Origin: Nocardia wallacei
GTDB taxonomy: Bacteria > Actinomycetota > Actinomycetes > Mycobacteriales > Mycobacteriaceae
Assembly (NCBI RefSeq): GCF_029868745.1
Contig: NZ_JARWOP010000292.1
Span: 1-47,297, forward strand
DNA: 47,297 nt
Direction: 5' to 3'
How positions within the stretch are numbered: position 1 is the first letter of the stretch; the number at the start of each line of letters is the position of its first letter. Below are positions 8,349 to 15,118 of the stretch, piece by piece. A model generated the notes under the pieces. The model searched no databases. It was not told the origin of the DNA and was given only the letters and a program-made list of their open reading frames with translations. The translations under genes and the position numbers were made by a program.

Positions 8349-8723
8349 CGCTCGACCATAGCCGGTGATCACGGGCCCGGCACGCCGTCGAAAACCCCCG
8401 GTGGCCTCGAAGTTTGCCATCAGTGGAGTGTGATTGTCGGTGCGCCGGGGTAGTCTCCGGATAGACAACTGGATCGGCCTGTTCACGGAAGTGGGTACCT
8501 ACGCTTCGCCCGGTACTACCCGGCTGTTCGCTTTCAGCGAAATGCCTGGTCGTGTTAGGGAAAACACAAAGGAACATCTCCGGGAACAAAGCCCCCGTCC
8601 CGAACGTCTGACAGAGTAGTCATAGCCCCTGCTGGGAAGTAGCGGTAGCGAGCTCGCGGAAGGGACCGCGGGCCCCACACCAGGTGAACGGTCTTCTGCG
8701 CCGGGATCCAGGACGGAGGAGTC
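8349..8723. other. 375-base gene-free stretch upstream of the DUF7455 gene
   Basis: No credible coding region was found here. It contains a perfect 6-bp hairpin TTCGCT-TTC-AGCGAA near 8528-8542 and an ECF-type promoter candidate (listed separately), and it would also hold the promoter of the leftward DUF952 gene. The distance from that promoter to the ATG at 8724 implies a leader of about 100 bases. Confidence 0.5.
8582..8608 (+). promoter_or_regulatory. Candidate ECF-sigma promoter (GGGAAC-N17-CGTC)
   Basis: GGGAAC at 8582-8587 is followed after 17 bases by CGTC at 8605-8608, the pattern of SigE/SigH-class promoters in mycolic-acid actinobacteria (GGAAC, then a GTT/GTC element). A second GGAAC lies a few bases upstream. 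It points toward the small gene starting at 8724. Confidence 0.4.
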
Positions 8724-8918
8724 ATGCCAGGAACACTGACTAGCACCCCACTGACCGCGGTCGATCGTTGCGACCGCTGCGGGGCGGCCGCGCGCGTGCG
8801 TGCGATCCTTCCCGGTGGTGGCGAGTTGCTCTTCTGCCAGCATCACGCCAATGAGCACATGGACCGTCTCCGTGAGCTCGAAGCCGTGATCGACACAGAG
8901 TCGGCACCGGCGCTGTAA
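8724..8918 (+). CDS. Small conserved actinobacterial protein (DUF7455-like)
   Basis: The 64-residue product has two Cys-type pairs, DRCDRCGAAARVRA and LLFCQHHANEH, which look like a compact zinc-binding knuckle (CxxC...CxHH). It matches the widespread actinobacterial small-protein family DUF7455, whose function is unknown. The start is certain from GGAGGAG 3-8 bases upstream of ATG. A strong hairpin terminator follows at 8969. A stress-type promoter candidate lies 120 bases upstream, so it may be induced by envelope or redox stress (inference). Confidence 0.88.
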   Translation: MPGTLTSTPLTAVDRCDRCGAAARVRAILPGGGELLFCQHHANEHMDRLRELEAVIDTESAPAL

Positions 8919-8968
8919 TCAGCTCCTTCAGTCCGATCGACAACTGAATCCGTCAACAGAAACCCATA

Positions 8969-8998
8969 ACGGGCGGCCGGGTGGCCGCCCGTTTCGTG
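8969..8998. terminator. Strong hairpin terminator between convergent genes
   Basis: ACGGGCGGCC (8969-8978) and GGCCGCCCGT (8983-8992) form a perfect 10-bp stem with a GGGT loop, followed by TTCG. It lies between the DUF7455 gene and the convergent TetR gene and could serve both strands. Confidence 0.8.
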
Positions 8999-9008
8999 TG
9001 CGCGGACC

Positions 9009-9761
9009 TCAACGCGGGAGTGTGGCCTCGATGCCGGTGAGCAGCCGGTCCAACCCGTACTCGAACGCGCCGTCCGGGTCGCCCGGCGCCTGGTACTGCT
9101 CCCCGACCGTCGTCCCGACGCGCGCGGAGAGGGGAAATTCCGTGGCGGGCATCACCTGGGCGAGCAAGGGGCCGTGCACTTCCCACCATCGCGCGTCGCT
9201 CATCTCGCGGGCGCTGTGCCGCGCCGCGACCGCCATGCGGGCATTGCCGGTGGCGAATTCCGACAGCACCGCGATCACTCGATCCAGCTCCACATCCGTC
9301 AGGCCCGTATCCGCCAGGGCGGCCAGCTGGCGTTCGTATCGCCGCAGGCGGCCCGGACCCAGCACCAGACGCCACGGCGGAACCTCGAGCAGCCAGGGAT
9401 GGGCGATCAGCTCGGCGCGCACGACGTTCGCGATCGCGGCCATGCGGTCCCGCACGGGCAGGGCCGGATCGATCGGCGGGTCCTCGGCGGCGACCGCGTC
9501 GACCATCAGGATGATCAGTGCCTCCTTGCTGGGCACGTAGGTGTACAGGCTCATCGGACCGAGTCCCAGCACGGCGGCGACCGCGCGGATGGACACCTTG
9601 TCGTAGCCCTCGCGGTCGGCGATCTCCACCCCGGCGCGCACCACCTCGTCGACGCTGACACCCGGCTTGGGGCCGCGTGCTCCGGGGCGGGGCGGCAGCG
9701 ACTCCCGCCACAGCAGGTTCAGCAGCTGTCTTGCCTGCTCGACGGCCGAATCGTCGGTCAC
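9009..9761 (-). CDS. TetR-family transcriptional regulator
   Basis: The 250-residue protein has the TetR helix-turn-helix at about 33-80 (VDEVVRAGVEIADREGYDKVSIRAVAAVLGLGPMSLYTYVPSKEALI), here the MSLYTYV variant, followed by a long all-helical ligand domain of the TetR_C type. The N-terminal extension of about 30 residues (LLWRESLPPRPGARGPKPGVS) is common in this subgroup. It is divergent from the SNF2 helicase gene, and a strong inverted repeat at 9790-9813 lies between them, so it probably represses its own gene and perhaps the helicase operon. The inducer is unknown. Confidence 0.92.
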   Translation of the reverse strand: MTDDSAVEQARQLLNLLWRESLPPRPGARGPKPGVSVDEVVRAGVEIADREGYDKVSIRAVAAVLGLGPMSLYTYVPSKEALIILMVDAVAAEDPPIDPALPVRDRMAAIANVVRAELIAHPWLLEVPPWRLVLGPGRLRRYERQLAALADTGLTDVELDRVIAVLSEFATGNARMAVAARHSAREMSDARWWEVHGPLLAQVMPATEFPLSARVGTTVGEQYQAPGDPDGAFEYGLDRLLTGIEATLPR

Positions 9762-9789
9762 GGCGCTCCTCGCGGAATATCGGTACCCT

Positions 9790-9821
9790 GTACGAAGTTA
9801 GAATACCTCGTACATAGTACG
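9790..9821. promoter_or_regulatory. Probable TetR operator
   Basis: GTACGAAGT (9790-9798) and ACCTCGTAC (9805-9813) are 9-bp inverted arms with one mismatch and a 6-base spacer. A second, overlapping perfect dyad CGTAC-ATA-GTACG occupies 9809-9821. Location between the TetR gene and the helicase start is typical of an autoregulatory operator. Confidence 0.65.
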
Positions 9822-9839
9822 TAGATCAGGAGAGTCGCT

Positions 9840-11624
9840 CTGCCCACCACGCACGCCACCTACCTGCCGGACCGGCACATGTTCGCGCTGTGGACCTGGA
9901 ATGGTTCCGCACCGCTACCCGCGTCCGGCGCGGACACCGAACCCGTCTCGCTCGCCGTGCCCGCGCCCGACGGCTCGGGCATGACCGTCGCCTCGGTCGA
10001 CTGCGAGCTGGCCGAACCCGGCCGGTTCGCGACAGTGCCGCTGTCCGACCCGGGCGCCTCGGTCACCGCCTGGCGCACCGTACTGCGCGGCGCGACGGCC
10101 GAACTGCCGCCGGTCGCGCACGCCGTGCCCAATGCCGCGCGGACCGCCGTCGTGTCGGCCGATCGAGCCGTGCGGGCCTGCGCCGGCAGCCAGGCCGTGC
10201 TCGCCGAGCTGCGCACGACGTTGCGGGCCGACCTGCGCCCCTACCAGGCCGGCGGCATCGCGTGGCTGCGGGAGACCACCGCGACGCACGGCGGCGCGGT
10301 GCTCGCCGACGAGATGGGGCTGGGCAAGACCGTGCAGGCGATCGGCTATCTGCTCGGCCGGGCCGACGACGGACCGCAGCTGGTGGTGTGCCCGACCTCG
10401 CTGGTGGGCAACTGGGCACTGGAGATCGAGCGGTTCGCGCCGGGGCTGCGGCCGGTCGTGTGGCGCGGCGGGGAACTGGGCGCCGTGCCCGGCGGATCCA
10501 TCGTCGTGACCGGTTACCCCACGCTGCGCGGGCACGGCCGGGCGCTGGCCGAACAACACTGGGCGACAGTGGTGTTCGACGAGGCGCAGGTGCTGAAGAA
10601 TCCCCGCACCCAGGTGGCGCGCGCGGCGCGGGCGCTCACCGGCGGCGCCCGGATCGCGCTGACCGGCACGCCGGTGGAGAACCACCTGGACGAACTGTGG
10701 GCACTGCTCAATCTGGTGGCGCCGCAGGCGTTCACGCACAAGACGCAGTTCCGGCGGCGGTTCGTGCGGCCGATCCACGAGGGTTCGCAGCGGGCCGCGA
10801 CCCGGCTGCGGGACACCCTGGAGCCGATCGTGCTGGCCCGCAAGAAGGTTCAGGTGGCGGCCGCGCTGCCGCCGAAGATCCACTGCGATGTGGTCTGCGA
10901 CCTCACCGACGAGCAGCAGCGACTGTACGACCGGCTGCTCGATCAGGCGGCGGCCGAGGGATTCGGCAGCGGCACGCAGCGCCAGACCCGGGTGCTGGCG
11001 GCGCTGACCGCCCTGAAACAGGTGTGCAACCATCCGGGCCTGGTGACCGGCGAGCTGGACGAACTGGCCGGGCGCTCCGGCAAGTTCGACGTCTGCGCCG
11101 ACCTGCTCGCCAACAACCTCGAGACCGGCTCTCCCACTTTGGTTTTCACCCAATACCGGCGCACCGGGGAACTACTGGTGCGCCATTGCGCCGAGCGGTT
11201 CGGTGTCACCGCGCCGTTCTTCCACGGCGGGCTCGACGCCGCCCGGCGCGCCGAGATCGTGCGGCGGTTCCAATCACCGGACGGGCCGCCAGTGCTGGTG
11301 CTCAGCCTGCGTGCGGCCGGAACGGGGCTGACCCTGACCCGCGCCGCCGACGTCGTGCACTACGACCGCTGGTGGAATCCGGCGGTGGAGGCGCAGGCCT
11401 CGGACCGCGTGCACCGGATCGGCCAGACCCGGACGGTCACCGTCACCACGCTCACCACCGGGACCACCGTCGAGGAACACATCGCCGGGATGCACGGCCG
11501 CAAGTCCGCGCTGGCCGACCTCACCGATGCCGGCGTCACCGGCGCCGAGTCGGGGGTGGCGGCGCTGGCCCGGCTCGACGACGAGCACCTGCTGGAGATC
11601 CTGCGCCGGAAGCGAGGGAATTGA
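9840..11624 (+). CDS. Compact SNF2-family DEAD/DEAH-type helicase
   Basis: A Swi2/Snf2 DNA translocase of about 594 residues. From the ATG at 9879 the motifs are LRPYQAGGIAWL (Q-like motif), DEMGLGKTVQ (Walker A), VFDEAQVLKN (motif II), LTGTPVENHLDELW (III), then the helicase C half with FTQYRRTGELL, LSLRAAGTGLTLTRAADVVHYDRWWNP and RVHRIGQTR (VI). It lacks the long N-terminal region of HelZ-type enzymes. AGGAG at 9828-9832 is ideally placed for a CTG at 9840, which would add LPTTHATYLPDRH; the ATG at 9879 is the conservative alternative and has no ribosome site. A SWIM-finger gene follows after 1 base. The role in DNA repair or chromatin remodelling is inferred. Confidence 0.88.
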   Translation: MPTTHATYLPDRHMFALWTWNGSAPLPASGADTEPVSLAVPAPDGSGMTVASVDCELAEPGRFATVPLSDPGASVTAWRTVLRGATAELPPVAHAVPNAARTAVVSADRAVRACAGSQAVLAELRTTLRADLRPYQAGGIAWLRETTATHGGAVLADEMGLGKTVQAIGYLLGRADDGPQLVVCPTSLVGNWALEIERFAPGLRPVVWRGGELGAVPGGSIVVTGYPTLRGHGRALAEQHWATVVFDEAQVLKNPRTQVARAARALTGGARIALTGTPVENHLDELWALLNLVAPQAFTHKTQFRRRFVRPIHEGSQRAATRLRDTLEPIVLARKKVQVAAALPPKIHCDVVCDLTDEQQRLYDRLLDQAAAEGFGSGTQRQTRVLAALTALKQVCNHPGLVTGELDELAGRSGKFDVCADLLANNLETGSPTLVFTQYRRTGELLVRHCAERFGVTAPFFHGGLDAARRAEIVRRFQSPDGPPVLVLSLRAAGTGLTLTRAADVVHYDRWWNPAVEAQASDRVHRIGQTRTVTVTTLTTGTTVEEHIAGMHGRKSALADLTDAGVTGAESGVAALARLDDEHLLEILRRKRGN

Positions 11625-11625
11625 T

Positions 11626-12207
11626 TTGCCCGACAACGACTTCGGATATACCGCGTGGGGCCGGGACTGGGTGCGTCTGGCCGAGCCGCTGTCCGTGACG
11701 CGGCCCGAGCCGCTGCTCCCCCGCGCCCGCCGGATCGCCCGCAACGACGACGGTGTCGAGTTGGAGATCGGGGGCCGGACGGTGCGCGCCGCCATCCATC
11801 GCGGCGCCCAGGCGTCGGTGACCCACGTGGAACTGGCGCCGCTGCCCGCCGCGCGGATCGCCGCCATCACGGCACATCTCCCGCCGGGCACGGCCGAGCT
11901 GTCCGACGACGTGCACGAGACCCTGCGCGCCGCAGGCATTTCCGTCGCCCCGCGCCTGCTGAACTCCGATTGTTCCTGTTCGGCCCGCAAATCTCGCTGC
12001 CTGCACCTGCTCGCCACCTGCTACGCCTTGGCCCGGCGGGTCGACGAGAACCCCTGGCTCGCATTGGATCTGCAAGGCTACCGGGACACCGCCGCGCCCG
12101 GCGATTCGGACACCGCACCGCCCCGGTGGACGCCTCTCGAAACCATCGACCCCGCAACATTTTTCGGCAGCACCGAGGCACCGGCCTCGGCGATGAACAC
12201 AGGGTGA
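11626..12207 (+). CDS. SWIM zinc-finger protein
   Basis: This 193-residue protein carries a SWIM motif, CSCSARKSRCLHLLATCYALA at about 125 (CxC...CxH). SWIM fingers are predicted to bind DNA or protein and are encoded next to SNF2 helicases in many bacteria. The TTG at 11626 is chosen because it starts one base after the helicase stop, has GAGGG 8 bases before it, and gives LPDNDFGYTAWGRDWVRLAEPL, a sensible N-terminus. Tight spacing implies translational coupling with the helicase. It converges with the methyltransferase gene. It likely acts as the accessory subunit of the helicase (inference). Confidence 0.85.
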   Translation: MPDNDFGYTAWGRDWVRLAEPLSVTRPEPLLPRARRIARNDDGVELEIGGRTVRAAIHRGAQASVTHVELAPLPAARIAAITAHLPPGTAELSDDVHETLRAAGISVAPRLLNSDCSCSARKSRCLHLLATCYALARRVDENPWLALDLQGYRDTAAPGDSDTAPPRWTPLETIDPATFFGSTEAPASAMNTG

Positions 12208-12226
12208 GAGCACGCGCGCCAGTCGA

Positions 12227-12796
12227 TCAGGCCGGGCGGCGGGCGCGGAAGCGGAAACTTCTCGTGTCCTGATCGATCTCGATGTCGATGAAGCCGATGC
12301 GGGCGAGGCGGTCTGGCAGGGTGTCCGGGGGTACGGGGACGCAGGTGTCGCCCAGGTGGAGCAGGCGGAAGGCGACGCTGTCCAGTCCGTCGCTGCCGGC
12401 GAAGACGCCGCCCGGGCGCAGGACGCGGAAGGCCTCGCCGAACAGGTCGTCCTGCCGCGGCGGGGACGGGACGTGATGCAGCATGGTGAAGCACACGACC
12501 GAGCTGAACTCGTGATCCGGCAGCGGCATCGCGGCGCCGTCACCGTCGAGCACGGTCAGGCGACCGGCCTTGCGATCGCGCAACCGGGCGGCGAGCACGG
12601 GATCGATCTCGAGTCCGGTGAGCGCCGGCGCCCGCTGCCGCAAGGCCTCGACGTTCGCGCCGTAACCCGGCCCGACCTCGAGCGCGGAGTCCCCCAGGTC
12701 GAGACCCGACACCGCCCACGGCACGATGCGGGTGGCGCTGGCGCGTTCCCAGGCGGCGGAGCGGCAGAGCAGGCGGTGTACCAGATTCATACCCAT
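12227..12796 (-). CDS. Class I SAM-dependent methyltransferase
   Basis: The 189-residue enzyme has Rossmann methyltransferase motifs: ALEVGPGYGANVEALRQRAP (motif I, SAM glycine loop), LTGLEIDPVLAARL (acidic ribose-binding residue) and FSSVVCFTMLHHVPSPPRQDDLFGEAFRVLRPGGVFAGSDG (motifs IV-VI, Methyltransf_11 type). The substrate cannot be inferred. ATG at 12796 (MGMNLVHRLLCRSAAWERAS) is chosen; a second Met two codons on is equally possible. It is divergent from the AraC regulator with only about 55 bases between starts, so that regulator may control it. Confidence 0.9.
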   Translation of the reverse strand: MGMNLVHRLLCRSAAWERASATRIVPWAVSGLDLGDSALEVGPGYGANVEALRQRAPALTGLEIDPVLAARLRDRKAGRLTVLDGDGAAMPLPDHEFSSVVCFTMLHHVPSPPRQDDLFGEAFRVLRPGGVFAGSDGLDSVAFRLLHLGDTCVPVPPDTLPDRLARIGFIDIEIDQDTRSFRFRARRPA

Positions 12797-12851
12797 GCCC
12801 GTGACGGTAGGAGCCCCCGCCGCTGGCCGCGAGACGCTACGCTGCCAGATT

Positions 12852-13667
12852 GTGTCGCAGAACGGACACCTGCTCGATGTCGCGGCGCCCGCCGGGCCGA
12901 CCGCGATGGTGTTCGGCGGGCGCGTGCTCCCGGCGGGCCTCTGGTTCGATCGGCATCGGCACCCACAGCACCAAATCGTCTGGGCCTCACGGGGAGTGCT
13001 GGCCGTCGAGGCCGGCGGCGGCCAGTGGGTGCTCCCGCCGACCCGGGCACTGTGGATTCCCGGCGGACTGCCGCACCGCACCGGAACCCCCGACGGCGCC
13101 GCCATGCGCGGGATCTTCGTCGAGCCGGACCGCTGCCCGGTGCGCTTCACCGCCCCCACCCTGCTGCGCGTCGACCGCCTGCTGCACGAACTGTTCGACT
13201 ACCTCACCGGCGGCGGCCTCGAAAACACCCGCGCCCCAGAGATATTCCTGCACAGCGCCGATCCGCTCGCGGCGGACCGACGGCGGCGCGCGGAGGCGGT
13301 GGTGTTCGACCTGCTCGAACCGGTCGAGGTGGTCCCGGTCGGCGCGCCGCTGCCGACCGACCCGCGCGCCCGCGCCGTCGCCGACGCCCTGCTGCGCGAC
13401 CCGGCCGACGATCGCACGCTCGCCCAGTTCGCACCGGACGCCACCGCCAGCGCGCGAACACTGGCCCGACTGTTCCTCGCGGAGACCGGAATCACCTTCG
13501 GGCAGTGGCGAACTCAGGCGCGGCTGGCCGCCTCGCTGCCCCTGCTGGCCGGCGGACTGCCGCTGGCCCGCATCGCCGAGCGCGTCGGCTACGGCTCGGC
13601 CAGCGCCTACGTCGCCGCGTTCCATCGCGCGGTCGGGGTGTCGCCGGGGCGGTACTTCGCCCGCTGA
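12852..13667 (+). CDS. AraC-family regulator with N-terminal cupin
   Basis: A 271-residue protein: an AraC-ligand cupin (residues about 10-150, with FDRHRHPQHQIVWASRGVLAVEAGGGQWVLPPTRALWIPGGLPHRTG) joined to a C-terminal double HTH (FLAETGITFGQWRTQARLAASLPLLAGGLPLARIAERVGYGSASAYVAAFHRAVGVSPGRYFAR). GTG 12852 is chosen because the preceding in-frame stretch overlaps the divergent methyltransferase start and looks non-coding. No clear ribosome site precedes it, so the transcript may be leaderless. Its stop codon directly abuts the convergent SDR stop (TGATCA). Probable ligand and targets are unknown. Confidence 0.88.
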   Translation: MSQNGHLLDVAAPAGPTAMVFGGRVLPAGLWFDRHRHPQHQIVWASRGVLAVEAGGGQWVLPPTRALWIPGGLPHRTGTPDGAAMRGIFVEPDRCPVRFTAPTLLRVDRLLHELFDYLTGGGLENTRAPEIFLHSADPLAADRRRRAEAVVFDLLEPVEVVPVGAPLPTDPRARAVADALLRDPADDRTLAQFAPDATASARTLARLFLAETGITFGQWRTQARLAASLPLLAGGLPLARIAERVGYGSASAYVAAFHRAVGVSPGRYFAR

Positions 13668-14408
13668 TCAGGCGTTGGTGCCGCTGTCGACGGTCACGAC
13701 GGCGCCGTTGACCGCGCGTCCCGCCGGGCTCGCGAGGAAGGCCACCATGGCGGCCACATCCTCGGGACCGGCGAACCGGCCCAGCGGATTGAACTGCAAC
13801 TGCTGACCGGCATGATCACCGCCCGCCGGATTCATATCGGTGTCGGTGGCGCCGGGCTGCACCAGGTTCACCGTGATGCCGCGCGGACCTAGTTCCCGCG
13901 CAAGGGCTTTGGTGAAGCCGTTGAGCGCGGACTTGCTCAGGTTGTACAGCGCCAAGCCGCCGAACAGCGCCCGCTCGGACAGATTGGAACCGATGCTGAT
14001 GATCCGGCCGCCCTCGGTCATGTGCCCGACCGCGGCCTGCGCGGCGACGAACGCGGCCCGGGCGTGGATGTGCAACGCCTCATCGATCTCGTCGAGGGTG
14101 AATTCCTCGAACGGCTTGGCCGGGAAGATACCGGCGTTGTTGACCAGGATGTCGAGCCGTCCCAGCGACTCGGCGGTGCGGTGGACGGCCGCGACGGTCT
14201 CGCCCACGTCGGCGCTGTCGGCCCGCACGACCAGCGCGCGGCGGCCCAGCGCCTCGATCTCGGCCGCCACCTTCGCCGCGTTCTCCGCACCGGCGCGGTA
14301 GGTCAGCGCCACGTCGGCGCCCGCCTCGGCCAGCCGCCGCGCGATCGCGGCGCCGATGCCCCGGCTGCCTCCGGTCACGAGTGCCACGGTCCCGGTCAGG
14401 TCGTTCAT
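13668..14408 (-). CDS. Short-chain dehydrogenase/reductase
   Basis: A classical 246-residue SDR. TGGSRGIG (Rossmann glycine motif, about 12-19), LVNNAGIF, a Ser in ISIGSNLSE, and YNLSK (catalytic Tyr and Lys) followed by PGATDTDMNP are all present. The Arg after TYRAG suggests NADPH preference (inference). The ATG at 14408 has GGAGCGG just upstream and gives MNDLTGTVALVTGG; nine upstream in-frame codons are excluded. It is divergent from the TetR gene at 14513, with matching leader motifs on both sides, so it is very likely the repressor's target. Confidence 0.93.
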   Translation of the reverse strand: MNDLTGTVALVTGGSRGIGAAIARRLAEAGADVALTYRAGAENAAKVAAEIEALGRRALVVRADSADVGETVAAVHRTAESLGRLDILVNNAGIFPAKPFEEFTLDEIDEALHIHARAAFVAAQAAVGHMTEGGRIISIGSNLSERALFGGLALYNLSKSALNGFTKALARELGPRGITVNLVQPGATDTDMNPAGGDHAGQQLQFNPLGRFAGPEDVAAMVAFLASPAGRAVNGAVVTVDSGTNA

Positions 14409-14419
14409 CTCCGCTCCTA

Positions 14420-14512
14420 ATTTTGTGTCGATCAATACATAAATGACTCAAGCAGACGATGGGCGAGGGCGTCAAGGGGTATATTTAACGATTGACACAG
14501 AAAGGAGCGGCC
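14420..14512. promoter_or_regulatory. Mirrored leader elements of the divergent SDR/TetR pair
   Basis: Reading toward the SDR, GATCGACACAAAATT precedes GGAGCGG; reading toward the TetR gene, GATTGACACAGAAA precedes GGAGCGG. The two leaders are imperfect inverted copies, each with an AT-rich TATGTAT/TATATTT stretch further upstream (about 14436 and 14480). GATYGACACA is a strong candidate binding element for the TetR protein. Confidence 0.55.
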
Positions 14513-15118
14513 GTGGCCGAACGGGGTCGTCCCCGCGCCTTCGATCGGGCGCAGGCATTGCGGCGCGCCATGGAGGTGTTCTGGGAGCACGGATACGAGG
14601 GCGCGTCGATGAGCGACCTCACCTCCGCCATGGGCATCAACTCGCCCAGCCTGTACGCGGCGTTCGGCAGCAAGGAGCAGTTGTTCCGGGAGTCCGTGGG
14701 GCTCTACGGGACCTCCGAGGGCGGGTACACGGCACGCGCGTTGCGCGCGGAGCCCACGGCGCGCGCCGCCGTCGAGGCCATGCTGCGCGACAATGCCCGC
14801 GCGTATGTCGACGGCACCACACCGCGCGGCTGCATGGTCGTGCTGGCCGGCTCCACCTACACCACCCGCAACACCGCCATCCGCGACTTTCTCACCGAAA
14901 AGCGCAGGGCCACAGGGGAAGACATCCGCCGCCGGCTCGACCGCGGGGTGACCGAGGGCGACCTCCCCGCCGATACCGACACCGCCGAACTGGCCGCGTT
15001 CTACGCCACCGTCCTGTTCGGTCTCTCGGTCCAGGCCCGAGACGGCGCCGACCTGTCTCAGCTGAATCGAGCGATCGACCGCGCCCTCGCGGCCTGGCCG
15101 GGGCTACATGCGGCGTAG
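14513..15118 (+). CDS. TetR/AcrR-family regulator
   Basis: This 201-residue regulator has the HTH at about 8-55 (RAFDRAQALRRAMEVFWEHGYEGASMSDLTSAMGINSPSLYAAFGSKEQLF), with the INSPSLYAAFGSK recognition helix typical of the YxaF/AcrR subgroup, and a TetR_C-type tail. GTG 14513 is chosen because GGAGCGGCC directly precedes it; an ATG 21 bases upstream overlaps the ribosome site and is unlikely. The gene diverges from the SDR gene and probably represses it. The 3' end overlaps the convergent helicase gene by 15 bases. Confidence 0.92.
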   Translation: MAERGRPRAFDRAQALRRAMEVFWEHGYEGASMSDLTSAMGINSPSLYAAFGSKEQLFRESVGLYGTSEGGYTARALRAEPTARAAVEAMLRDNARAYVDGTTPRGCMVVLAGSTYTTRNTAIRDFLTEKRRATGEDIRRRLDRGVTEGDLPADTDTAELAAFYATVLFGLSVQARDGADLSQLNRAIDRALAAWPGLHAA

